Of a DNA stretch of 64,000 nucleotides, positions 24,953 to 33,417 are shown one piece after another (position 1 is the stretch's first letter; the number at the start of each line of letters is the position of its first letter). Origin of the DNA: Longimicrobium terrae. Its GTDB lineage: Bacteria; Gemmatimonadota; Gemmatimonadetes; Longimicrobiales; Longimicrobiaceae. The notes below the pieces were generated by a model. The model was not told the DNA's origin, did not search any database, and worked only from the letters and a program-made list of their open reading frames with translations. A program made the translations under genes and the position numbers. The stretch is taken from the NCBI RefSeq assembly GCF_014202995.1, contig NZ_JACHIA010000009.1, positions 124,001 to 188,000 of the forward strand, given 5' to 3'.

Positions 24953-27271
24953 TCAGAAATCGACGCGGTACAGCAGTCTCAGGTTCAGCCCCGGCTGCGG
25001 GGCCACTTCGCGGATGCGCGACAGGTGGTCGCGCCACACCGCGTCCGTCAGGTTGTCCGCCGCCAGGGTGACGGTGTGCAGGGCACCGCGCGCGTCCCAG
25101 CGGATGCCGGCGGACGCGTTCAGCAGCGTGTAGCCGGCGGTGGGCTGTTCCAGCGGCGTTCCATCCGCGGCCGAGCCCGGGTACACGCGGTCCTGCCGCG
25201 CGCCGCTCTCCACCCCCGCCCCGGCAAACCAGCGCGGCACGTCGCGGCGGATGCGAAGCGCGCCGTGCGCCGGAGGGATGGCGGGAAGCGGATGGTCTCC
25301 ATCCTCCCCGTCCAGGTCGCCGCGCACGTAGCTCCCCGTGGCTTCCACCACCCACGCGTGCAGCGGCTCGATCTGAATGCGCCCCTCCGCGCCGGTGAAG
25401 CGCGCGTCATCCCCCCGCGCCTGGTAGACGGGGTAGCGGCCGAAGCGCGGGTCCAGCTCCCCCGTCGGCGCGTAGTAGATGAAGCCGCCGATCGTATTCC
25501 GGTACGCGGTCAGCTCGCCTTCCACCCCGGGGCGGGAGACGCGGAGAAACAGGTCCGCGCCCAGCCCCGTCTCCGGCTCGATCGCCGGATTGCCGATCTC
25601 GTACGAGTAGGCGGCCAGGTGCGGCCCGCGGGAGTACAGTTCTTCGATCGATGGCGTGCGGAACGAGCGCGCCAGCCGCGCCCCCGCCTGCCATCCCGCG
25701 CCCAGGCGGAACACGCCCGCCGCGCTGCCGGAAAAGGCGCCGAAGTCGCGCGTTCCCACGGAGATGCCGGCGACCGGCCGGTCATCTTCCGGCACCACGC
25801 GGGTCCAGTCGTAGCGCGCGCCCAGCTCCAGCCCCCAGCGCCCGCGCGAAAGCTCCTCATAGGTGAATCCGGCGAGCGACCACTGGCGCGCGCTGCGGCT
25901 TCCCGTCGCCAGTCCGCCCACCTCCAGGTTCTTGCCGAACCCCCACAGGCCGACCGCGCCCTCGTTGCGGAACGCTCCCTCATGCCGGTGGCGGCCGACG
26001 AGGTTCATCGTCCCCGTGTACTGAAGGAACGACGTGCCCACGAACTCGGCGCCGTCCGTCCCGCGCTCCAGTTCGTGGTGGCGAAAGCGGACCAGGTTCA
26101 GGTCCGCCTCCACTGACCCGAACGGGCCCAGCCCGCCCAGGTGCGCCGCTTGTCCCCGGACGGCGGTGCGGCGGACGTCCAGGTTCACCCCGCCCTGGTG
26201 CGCGCCGGGAATGTTCTGCCCCCGGAAGGTGCCGGGGACCCCGTACTCCATGGTGTAGTCGCGCACGGCGAGCCCGGCGAAGCCGCGGGCGCCCACCCGG
26301 CTGGCGCCCGCGCCCGCGCTGTATCCGCTCAGGCCGGTGGATGGCAGATCGCCCAGCGGCGTGCGCGTGTCTCCCGCGCGGCGGCCGCTGGCCTCGCCCC
26401 GCAGCGCCCATCCGCCGAGGCCGCCCAGCAGCGACGCGCCGCCCGCGATTCCCCGGCTGGCGGATTCGCCCTGCAGGCTGACGGCGCCGGAAAGGCGGTC
26501 CGGCCGCGAGCGGGGCACTTCTTCGCGGATGACGTTGATCACCCCGCCCAGCGCGTTGCTGCCGTACAGGAGGCCGGCGGGCCCGCGCACCACCTCGATG
26601 CGCTCCGCCGTCAGCGGCTCCACCATCACGCCGTGGTCCGCTGCGCTCCCGGCGATGTCGCCCGTGCGCTGGCCGTCTTCCAGCACCAGCACGCGGTCGC
26701 CGCCCAGGCCGCGGATCACGGGCTGGCTGGCGGCGGGGCCGTTGTAGCGCATGGAGATTCCCGGCTCGCCCGCCACCGTGGCGCTCACCGTCGCGCCCAG
26801 CTGCCGCCGCAGCTCCGCGCCGCTGACGACGGTGGTGGGGCGATACGTGTCGTCCCCGCCCCGGTCGCGCCCCGTGCCCGTGGCCACCACGGCGGAAAGC
26901 TGCAGCGCGGACGGCAACAGCTTCAGGCTCGCCTGCCCCGCCAGCCCGTCCAGGATGCGCACGGCCTGCTCGCCCGGCGCGTAGCCGATGCGCTCTGCGG
27001 CCAGGGTGTAGCTCCCGGCGGGGAGCCCGTCGAAGTGGAACGCGCCGTCCGCATGGCTCACGTCCCGGCGCCCCAGCTCCAGAATGCGCACCGTGGCGCC
27101 CGCCACCGGCTGCCCGGTGGACGCATCGATGACGGTGCCGTGCAGCGCGCCCGCGGCCGGGGTGCGCGTGGAGGAAAGGTTGATCGGAGCGGCCGGGGTG
27201 CCCGACTGGCCCCGCGCGGAAACGGGGAGCGCGGCGAGCACGAAAGCGGCGGCCATCAGGGTGCTTCGCAT
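24953..27271 (-). CDS. TonB-dependent outer-membrane receptor, ZnuD-like
   Basis: 772 residues from ATG 27271, which has AAGGA about ten bases ahead and a following signal peptide (RSTLMAAAFVLAALPVSARG); a longer frame upstream is unlikely. A carboxypeptidase-like beta-sandwich domain (about 40-115: LHGTVIDASTGQPVAGATV) precedes the plug (about 130-250) and the 22-strand barrel that ends in RLLYRVDF with a terminal Phe. The plug text GDIAGSAADHGVMVEPL followed by IEVVRGPAGLLYGSNALGGVINVI resembles the zinc receptor ZnuD, where an Asp-His pair lies in the same place. Zinc uptake is therefore the best guess, supported by the His-rich neighbour and the Zur-like box upstream. Direct substrate proof is not in the sequence. 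Confidence 0.88.
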   Translation of the reverse strand: MRSTLMAAAFVLAALPVSARGQSGTPAAPINLSSTRTPAAGALHGTVIDASTGQPVAGATVRILELGRRDVSHADGAFHFDGLPAGSYTLAAERIGYAPGEQAVRILDGLAGQASLKLLPSALQLSAVVATGTGRDRGGDDTYRPTTVVSGAELRRQLGATVSATVAGEPGISMRYNGPAASQPVIRGLGGDRVLVLEDGQRTGDIAGSAADHGVMVEPLTAERIEVVRGPAGLLYGSNALGGVINVIREEVPRSRPDRLSGAVSLQGESASRGIAGGASLLGGLGGWALRGEASGRRAGDTRTPLGDLPSTGLSGYSAGAGASRVGARGFAGLAVRDYTMEYGVPGTFRGQNIPGAHQGGVNLDVRRTAVRGQAAHLGGLGPFGSVEADLNLVRFRHHELERGTDGAEFVGTSFLQYTGTMNLVGRHRHEGAFRNEGAVGLWGFGKNLEVGGLATGSRSARQWSLAGFTYEELSRGRWGLELGARYDWTRVVPEDDRPVAGISVGTRDFGAFSGSAAGVFRLGAGWQAGARLARSFRTPSIEELYSRGPHLAAYSYEIGNPAIEPETGLGADLFLRVSRPGVEGELTAYRNTIGGFIYYAPTGELDPRFGRYPVYQARGDDARFTGAEGRIQIEPLHAWVVEATGSYVRGDLDGEDGDHPLPAIPPAHGALRIRRDVPRWFAGAGVESGARQDRVYPGSAADGTPLEQPTAGYTLLNASAGIRWDARGALHTVTLAADNLTDAVWRDHLSRIREVAPQPGLNLRLLYRVDF

Positions 27272-27639
27272 CGATTGAACGTCCTTCACGTCAGTTCGGG
27301 ATGTGCGTCGCCCAGCGCCCGCGACGGTTCGCGGGCGCTGGTTGATGGACGGCACCGGCGCGCCACGCCCATCGTGGACGTGCGTCGTCGCGCGTCGATG
27401 GCACGTCCACGCGGGTCCGGACCGCGATGGCGGACCGGGACGCGGACGGGCGGCGGCGCGACGGGACCGCGGCGGTGCTTTCCGGGGAAAGGCATCGCCG
27501 GCGCGGGCCGGTGTCGTACGGTTCTGTACTGGATTGGGGGACCGGCACGGCGCCGCGCGAAGTGCGCGGACGCGGTCAGATCCCGCCGGTGCCCTGGGGC
27601 GCGCGGCGGCGTGCCGGGTTCAGCTCCGGAGGGGAGCCG

Positions 27640-27996
27640 TCAGGCGAGGGGTGGGGCGCGGGAACCGGGCTGGGCGTGCGAACGGATCGCCGGGGCAGAC
27701 TCGTTGCCCGGGTTCGGCGTCCGGAGCGTGGTGCAGGCCGCGGCGAGTTCGCCGGACCCGGAAACCGTGGGGATGAAGTGCAGCCCGGTGAGCTTGCAGG
27801 CCGGGCAGTGCGTTTCGTCGTGCGGAGGCGGCGGGCAGTCGTGGTCGCTGTCGCCGGGGGCGTGCAGGTGCGCAAGCCGGGGGACGGGCGCCGGCGCCGG
27901 ATCGCTCCCACCGTGCTGCAGCACTTCTCCACCCGCCGCAAGCAGCAGGTACAGAAGCGCGAAGAGCGCGGAAAGAGGTCGGCGGATCTGGAGCAC
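27640..27996 (-). CDS. Small exported Cys/His protein (DUF2946-like)
   Basis: 118 residues from GTG 27996. A hydrophobic N-terminus (LSALFALLYLLLAAGG) serves as signal or anchor. The middle has LHAPGDSDHDCPPPP and HDETHCPACKL, a Cys/His arrangement resembling DUF2946-type small proteins found beside copper and zinc genes. The rest is low in structure. The gene is 42 bases behind the Zur/Fur-like palindrome and on the same strand as the receptor and lipoprotein genes, so it is probably the first gene of the metal regulon. The gap 27272-27639 to the receptor holds two hairpins (27310-27343, 27374-27415) but no gene. The coding call is moderate because the frame is GC-biased. Confidence 0.62.
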   Translation of the reverse strand: MLQIRRPLSALFALLYLLLAAGGEVLQHGGSDPAPAPVPRLAHLHAPGDSDHDCPPPPHDETHCPACKLTGLHFIPTVSGSGELAAACTTLRTPNPGNESAPAIRSHAQPGSRAPPLA

Positions 27997-28037
27997 CCGG
28001 GCCCTGCGGTACAGGTCTACTGGTTAATTCGAGATAT

Positions 28038-28051
28038 CATTATCAATAATG
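28038..28051 (-). promoter_or_regulatory. AT-rich palindrome, candidate Zur/Fur operator
   Basis: CATTAT and ATAATG form a perfect inverted repeat with a two-base spacer inside a longer Fur-like hexamer run (GATATC, ATTATC on the plus strand). It is the most AT-rich spot for kilobases, 42 bases ahead of the small metal-protein gene. Fur-family binding is an inference. Region 27997-28589 otherwise holds only the lanthipeptide promoter. Confidence 0.55.
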
Positions 28052-28412
28052 CCGCTCATCATCCAGGCGCGCAACCCCGGCGCGGGCGATCCGCCGAACG
28101 GCCCTCACCGCTAGCTGGCGCCGACCGCGTCCCCATCCACCGCAGCGCGGGTGGATGGAGAGAGATCCGGAGGATCGGCATCCCTCTTCCCGCCGCGGAA
28201 CCCGTCCCGGCGGCGCGGCTCCGCGGTGTTTTCCCAGCGGATCGTAAAAGGATGTATTTTGTGTCGCCCAAAGCGCGGATTCAGCCACCGGAGCCCATCC
28301 GTCGTGATGCACCAAACGCGGCGCAGAAACTTGATGATCGTACTCCGAGACCCGTTCGGAACGCCTCCGCCCAGGCGCAGGAACGCAGACTGAAAATGGA
28401 CAAATTTTCCCG

Positions 28413-28442
28413 TTGACGGCCCGGCTCGCTGCCCTGTAGCTT
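28413..28442 (+). promoter_or_regulatory. Putative promoter of the lanthipeptide cluster
   Basis: TTGACG (28413-28418) and TAGCTT (28437-28442) with an 18-base spacer, about 148 bases ahead of the precursor start. The -10 form TA-[CG]-[CT]-TT also occurs at the pseudokinase promoter. Confidence 0.5.
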
Positions 28443-28589
28443 TGGATCCGGCGGGGCACCCCGAGGGGACAAGCCTTTCGCCGCCGCTACACTGATCCCG
28501 CCTGCTTCCAGCCTGACCTTCCCTCTCGACGGGTCAGTGCTGTCCCCGGCCGGAACCCCGGCCCAATACCCCTGGATGGAGAACCCCAC

Positions 28590-28820
28590 ATGCAGCAGAA
28601 CAACAACGGCACGCCCAAGCGCAAGCTGGAAGTCGCTCGCGAAACCCTTCGCCAGCTTGGCGGGCAGGCGCTTCGCAAGGTGGCCGGCGGCGAGCCGTAC
28701 TTCACCGCCACGTCGCCCACGGAAGACTTCACCTGCGCCGGCCCGTGGCAGTGCACCGACACGTGCCCCACGCTTCCGGAGTGTGAAACGGGCATGCAGT
28801 GCATGACCTTCGGCAACTAG
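28590..28820 (+). CDS. lanA: Class I lanthipeptide precursor peptide
   Basis: 76 residues, GGAG at 28578-28581 ahead of ATG 28590. The leader has KLEVARETLRQL at residues 12-23, the K-L-x-V/L-x-x-E-T-L-x-x-L form of pinensin-type class I leaders, and ends at the double Gly 33-34 that a C39 peptidase would cut. The core (35-76) has five Cys (49, 55, 59, 65, 71) and ten Ser/Thr (39, 41, 42, 44, 48, 56, 58, 61, 67, 73) that can be dehydrated and joined to Cys as lanthionine rings. LanC and LanB follow directly, which makes the assignment firm. The core contains Pro, Trp and two Met and ends FGN. Target and activity are unknown. Confidence 0.93.
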   Translation: MQQNNNGTPKRKLEVARETLRQLGGQALRKVAGGEPYFTATSPTEDFTCAGPWQCTDTCPTLPECETGMQCMTFGN

Positions 28821-28889
28821 CCCTGGTGCTGAACCTGCGCCTGCCGATGCACCGGCGGTCGTAGTCGTTGGCTCGCTTCACAGAAGGCA

Positions 28890-28937
28890 GCGACGGCCGG
28901 CGTGCAACGCGGATTTCCGCCGAGCGCCGGCCGTCGC
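28890..28937 (+). terminator. Attenuator hairpin between precursor and lanC
   Basis: A perfect 13-base stem GCGACGGCCGGCG with its complement around a 22-base loop, without a long T run. Such leaky terminators after lanthipeptide precursors keep precursor mRNA in excess of enzyme mRNA. Confidence 0.6.
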
Positions 28938-28960
28938 TCCGTTCCCGGCAGTACACTCCA

Positions 28961-30181
28961 TTGACGACCGCATCCAATCTCCAGGCCGCGCCGCTGGACC
29001 GCGCGGCGGTTCACCAATCCATTCTGCAGATCGCGGACGCGCTCATCGCGTTTCTGCGGAGCGCAGACAAGCCCTCCGTAAGGGACCTCCCCGGCGCGGC
29101 GCTCTTTCTTACCCACCTGGGCCGCGCGTCCGGCCAGGCGAAGCACCGCGAGGCGGCCGCCGAAGCCGTGGCGCTCTCGGGCGACCTGGTCGCCCGCGTG
29201 CCCATGCGGCTGGCCCTGTACGGCGGCCTCGCCGGGATGGTGCTGCCCATGGCGCACCGCGAGCGGCTGGGCATCGCGGACGACGGGTTTGACCTGGACG
29301 GCATCGACGAGGTGCTGATGGAAGGCGTCGATCCCGGGGTGACGCCGCACTTTGACCTGATCAGCGGCGTGGTGGGGCTGGGCGCGTACTTTCTGGAGCG
29401 CCTGCCCGCGCCCGCCGCGCGCGAGGGGGTCCGGCGCGTCATCCACCGGCTTCACGACACGGCGGAGCACGACGGGCACGGCATGCGCTGGCTCACCGCG
29501 CCTGACCTGATTCCCGCCGCCAAGCGCGCGATCACGCCGCTGGGCAAGTACGATCTGGGGATGGCGCACGGGATCACGGGGGTGGCCGCCTTTCTGGCGC
29601 TCGCGCTGCTGAACGGCGCCGACCGCGATCCGGCCGAAGCCATGCTGCGCGAAACAGTGCGCTGGCTGATGGCCCTGGAGCGGGCGGATGGCAGTCAGGG
29701 CGCCTACGGGACCATGGTGGACCCGCGGCAGCCGGAGGCGATGGCGCCGGGCCGCGCCGCGTGGTGCTACGGCGACCCCGGCGTGGCCGCGGCGCTGCTG
29801 CTGGCCTCCCGCGCGCTCGGCGACGACGCGCTCCTCCACCGCGCGCACGCCCTGGCCCGGCACTCCGCGGCGTTCGCGGACGCGCAGCGGCACCGGGCGG
29901 TGGACACCTCGCTCTGCCACGGCACCGCGGGGCTGGCGCACCTGTTCCGCGTGCTGGGCCGCCCCGCCGACGCGGAGCGCTGGGACGCCGAAACCATGGC
30001 CATGCGGAGCCCGGACCAGGGAGTGGCGGGCTTCTACTTCATGGAATCCCACGACGGCGTAACTCGCCGCGCGCCGGACGCCACCTTTCTGCAGGGCGCG
30101 GCGGGCGTGGGCCTCGTCCTCCTGTCCGTCCTCGATCCGGCCAGCGACCGGTCGTGGGACCGGCTCCTTCTCCTGAGCTGA
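28961..30181 (+). CDS. lanC: Lanthionine cyclase LanC
   Basis: Adds Cys thiols to dehydrated Ser/Thr residues of the precursor to form thioether rings. 406 residues from TTG 28961; an upstream reading from 28868 would run through the attenuator hairpin and is rejected. The zinc ligands are present: Cys269 in WCYGDPG and Cys319-His320 in LCHGTAGLA; the other family motifs GMAHGITG and a C-terminal FLQGAAGVGL are intact. The order A-C-B with the start behind a hairpin differs from the common A-B-T-C. A very short gap (44 bases) leads to lanB. Confidence 0.94.
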   Translation: MTTASNLQAAPLDRAAVHQSILQIADALIAFLRSADKPSVRDLPGAALFLTHLGRASGQAKHREAAAEAVALSGDLVARVPMRLALYGGLAGMVLPMAHRERLGIADDGFDLDGIDEVLMEGVDPGVTPHFDLISGVVGLGAYFLERLPAPAAREGVRRVIHRLHDTAEHDGHGMRWLTAPDLIPAAKRAITPLGKYDLGMAHGITGVAAFLALALLNGADRDPAEAMLRETVRWLMALERADGSQGAYGTMVDPRQPEAMAPGRAAWCYGDPGVAAALLLASRALGDDALLHRAHALARHSAAFADAQRHRAVDTSLCHGTAGLAHLFRVLGRPADAERWDAETMAMRSPDQGVAGFYFMESHDGVTRRAPDATFLQGAAGVGLVLLSVLDPASDRSWDRLLLLS

Positions 30182-30225
30182 CGCCGCGGGTTCATTCCCC
30201 CGGCCCTGTCCGCGAAACGCCTTTC

Positions 30226-33200
30226 ATGCCGCCAGCCTCGTCTTCTCCCTCCGCCCCGTTCGTCCACGGCGGATTCGCGGTTCTGCGCACGCCGCTGCTC
30301 CCCGTCGACACCTTCGTGCGATGGACGGAGCGCGTCCAGGCGGGCGCCGCCGCGCGGGACCCCGGCCCCGTGCTCCACATCCTGCGCGAGGTGCTGGACG
30401 ATCCCGCGCTTCGCGAGGCCATCCGCGTGGCCTCGCGCGACCTGTCCAGCGCCATCGACGCGTGGATGACGGGCGGGCGCGCGGTGGACGCCGACCGGCT
30501 GATGCACTCCGTGGTGCGCTACTTCAGCCGCGCGGCGTACCGGCCCACCCCATTTGGCCTGTTCGCCGGATGCAGCGTGGTGGGCGTGGGCGGGCATACC
30601 CGCCTGGAGCTTGCCCCGCGGGGGGAGTACACGCGCCATTCGCGCATCGACATGGACCACCTGGCCGAGCTCGCGCGGGTGCTGGGCGAGGACGCGGACG
30701 TCCGCCGCCGGGTGCCGCTGCGCACCAACAGCAGCGCGGCGGAGATGGGCGGGCGGCTGCACTACGTGGAAACGCGCTACGCCGGACGGATGCGGGAGTA
30801 CGCGCTCACCGCGGCGGACCCCACGCCGGAGATCCGGGACACGCTGGCGCGCGCCCGCCACGGTTCCACCCTGGACGCGCTGGCCGCGCCGCTGCTGGCG
30901 GACGGGTACGAGCGGGAGGAGGTGGACGGCTTTCTGGCCGAGCTCCTGGACGCGCAGCTGCTGGTGCCGGAGCTGGGGCCGCGCGTCACGGGCCGGGACG
31001 CCGCCGCGGCGCTGGCCGCCACGCTGGAGGCGGCCGGGTGCGCAGAGCCGGTGAGCGCCGCGCTTCGCGAGGTGGGCGGGCGGCTGCGCGCCATCGACGC
31101 GGGCGGCGTGGGGGGCGGGGCGGACTACGACGGCGCCGTGGCCCCGCTGCGCGGCCTGGCGGTGGAGCCGGACGAGGCGCGCCTGCTTCAGGTGGACCTG
31201 TACAAGCCCGCTCCCGCGGCGTCCATCGGGCTGGGGGTGATGGAGGAAGCCGCCGCCGCGGTGGAGCTGCTGGCCGGGATCGCCCCGCGCCAGGACCCGC
31301 TGGCCGCCTTTGCCGCGCGCTTCGAGGCGCGCTACGAAACGCGCGAGGTTCCGCTGCTGGAGGCGCTGGACGAGGAGGTCGGCGTCGGCATGCCCGGCGT
31401 GGGCACGGACGATTCCGTAATGCGGCGCAGGGCCGAAGCCATGGTGCAGCGCGAGGGGGTGCTGGCGGACCTGCGCTGCCGGGCCGCGTCCGGGGACGGC
31501 GCCCGCGTGGAGCTCACGGACGAGGACGTGGAGCGGCTCCGCTGGCCGGGCGGGCGCACGCTTCCCGGCGCGCTCGCGTTCTTCGGCAGCATCGTGGCGG
31601 AAAGCGGCGAGGCGGTGGACCGGGGGGATTACCAGCTGGCGCTGAGCCACGTGTCCGGTCCGTCCGGCGCGCGCCTGCTGGGCCGCTTCGCGCACCTGAA
31701 CCCGGAGCTGGAACGGTGCGTCCAGGCGCACGCGGCCGCGGAAGAGGCGCTGCAGCCCGACGCCCTCTTCGCCGAGATCGTGCACCTGCCGCAGGGGCGC
31801 ATCGGCAACGTGATCGCGCGGCCGGTGCTGCGCGGGTGGGAGATCTCGTACCTGGGGCAGAGCGGCGCGCCCCTGGACCGGCGGCTGGACCTGGCGGACC
31901 TGCGCGTGTCCGTGCGGCGCGGGCGCGTGCGGCTGCGCTCGGCGTCGCTGGACCGCGAGGTGCACCCCCGGCTGAGTTCGGCGCACAACTATTCCGCGCC
32001 GCGCGAGCTTCCGGTGTACCGCTTCCTCTGCGCCCTGCAGGACCACGCGCAGTCGGCGTCCATGCACTGGAACTGGGGCGCGCAGGAGGGGGCGGCGGCG
32101 CTGCCCCGGGTGACGCGCGGCCGGCTGATTCTGAGCCGCGCGCGATGGAACCTGTCCGCGGCCGAGATCCGCCGGATCACCGAGGCGGGTACGCGGTGGG
32201 ACCACCAAGCCATCCAGCGCTGGCGCGAGGAGCGGGGGCTGCCCTCCCTGGTTCTGCTGGCGGACTCGGACAACCAGCTTCCCGTCGACTTCTCCAACGC
32301 GGTCAGCACGCTCGCCTTTGCCCGGCTGCTGCGGGGACGCGCGGCGGCGCTGCTCACCGAGGCTCTTTCCGGCCCCGGCGCCCTGTGCGTCCACGGACCG
32401 GAGGGGCGCTTTACGCACGAGATCGTCATCCCCCTCCTGCGCGGCGCGCCCGTGCCGCCGGACGCGGGGGCGGAGCGCGCCGCCTACGTCCACGCGCCGG
32501 ACTCCGCGGAGGTCCCGCGCGCGTACGCCCCGGGCTCCGAGTGGGTGTACGCCAGACTGTACTGCGGCGCCGGGAGCGCGGACGCGGTCCTGCGCGACCT
32601 GGTCGCGCCAGTCGTCCAGCGCGCCAGGGAGCAGATTCCCTCGCTGGAGTGGTTTTTTCTGCGCTACGCCGATCCCGGGTTCCACATCCGCCTGCGCTTC
32701 CGGACGGGCGCGCGCGCGGCTCCCCATCTGATGGCGCTGCTGGGGCAGGCGGCGGCGCCCGCGATCGCGTCCGGGCGGCTGTCCCGGCTGGTGTACGACA
32801 CCTACCTTCCGGAAGTGGAGCGCTACGGCGGCCCTGGGGCGATCCGGCTGGCCGAGGCCGTCTTCGCGGTGGACAGCGAAGCCGCGCTGTCGCTGGTCAC
32901 CCTGCCCGCGGGCGGTCCGCCGCGGGACGTGATCGTGCTCGCCGGCGTGGACCGCATGTTTGCCGACGCGGGGCTGGGGGTGGATGACCGCATCGCCTTC
33001 CTGGGCCGCGCGCTGGGCGAGGTGCCCGCGGCCGTGCGCGATGCGCGGGCCCGGGAGTTCCGCCCGCTGCGCCCCGCCATCGATGCCGTGCTGGCGGGCG
33101 AACTCCCCGATCGTGTCGAAGCGCTGCTCGCCGCCCGTTCCGCGGCCATGGCGCCGTTGCTGGCGCGGATCCGCGCCCTGCACGACGACGGCGGCCTGCA

Positions 33201-33369
33201 CGCGCCGCTGGACGACGTGCTGGTGAGCATGAGCCACCTGTGGATCAACCGCACGCTGATGGATGCCCGGACCCTGGAGCCGCTTCTGTACGATCGCCTG
33301 CGCCGCGCCCTGCGCGGGTTCGCCGGCCGCGCGCGAAAGAGCGGCGGAGGTGCCCGTGCGGAGGAATAG
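30226..33369 (+). CDS. lanB: Lanthipeptide dehydratase LanB, full length
   Basis: 1047 residues from ATG 30226. The N-terminal glutamylation domain has the characteristic RPTPFGLFAG at 106-115; the C-terminal glutamate-elimination domain starts near residue 772 (EWVYARLYC) and has WFFLRYADPGFHIRLRF. Both halves are present, so a single enzyme should dehydrate Ser/Thr in the core using Glu-tRNA, as in class I lanthipeptides. No Ser/Thr-rich or other extra domain is seen. It is followed in the same reading frame by the transglycosylase, with a TAG at 33367-33369 and 16 sense codons between. Confidence 0.94.
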   Translation: MPPASSSPSAPFVHGGFAVLRTPLLPVDTFVRWTERVQAGAAARDPGPVLHILREVLDDPALREAIRVASRDLSSAIDAWMTGGRAVDADRLMHSVVRYFSRAAYRPTPFGLFAGCSVVGVGGHTRLELAPRGEYTRHSRIDMDHLAELARVLGEDADVRRRVPLRTNSSAAEMGGRLHYVETRYAGRMREYALTAADPTPEIRDTLARARHGSTLDALAAPLLADGYEREEVDGFLAELLDAQLLVPELGPRVTGRDAAAALAATLEAAGCAEPVSAALREVGGRLRAIDAGGVGGGADYDGAVAPLRGLAVEPDEARLLQVDLYKPAPAASIGLGVMEEAAAAVELLAGIAPRQDPLAAFAARFEARYETREVPLLEALDEEVGVGMPGVGTDDSVMRRRAEAMVQREGVLADLRCRAASGDGARVELTDEDVERLRWPGGRTLPGALAFFGSIVAESGEAVDRGDYQLALSHVSGPSGARLLGRFAHLNPELERCVQAHAAAEEALQPDALFAEIVHLPQGRIGNVIARPVLRGWEISYLGQSGAPLDRRLDLADLRVSVRRGRVRLRSASLDREVHPRLSSAHNYSAPRELPVYRFLCALQDHAQSASMHWNWGAQEGAAALPRVTRGRLILSRARWNLSAAEIRRITEAGTRWDHQAIQRWREERGLPSLVLLADSDNQLPVDFSNAVSTLAFARLLRGRAAALLTEALSGPGALCVHGPEGRFTHEIVIPLLRGAPVPPDAGAERAAYVHAPDSAEVPRAYAPGSEWVYARLYCGAGSADAVLRDLVAPVVQRAREQIPSLEWFFLRYADPGFHIRLRFRTGARAAPHLMALLGQAAAPAIASGRLSRLVYDTYLPEVERYGGPGAIRLAEAVFAVDSEAALSLVTLPAGGPPRDVIVLAGVDRMFADAGLGVDDRIAFLGRALGEVPAAVRDARAREFRPLRPAIDAVLAGELPDRVEALLAARSAAMAPLLARIRALHDDGGLHAPLDDVLVSMSHLWINRTLMDARTLEPLLYDRLRRALRGFAGRARKSGGGARAEE

Positions 33370-33417
33370 CCCCACGCGCGGGAAAGGCATCGCGCCCGCA
33401 CCCGCCGTCGCGTTCGC

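Noticed and set aside
26141-28027. 628-codon plus-strand open frame opposite the receptor gene
   Set aside because: No domain, biased composition, and the minus strand holds the receptor and the metal protein.
28868-28960. Upstream extension of LanC
   Set aside because: It would translate through the attenuator stem and gives Arg/Ser-rich text without LanC similarity; TTG 28961 starts the family-like part.
29761-30225. Upstream extension of LanB within the lanC gene
   Set aside because: The text is a shadow of lanC; LanB similarity starts just behind ATG 30226.
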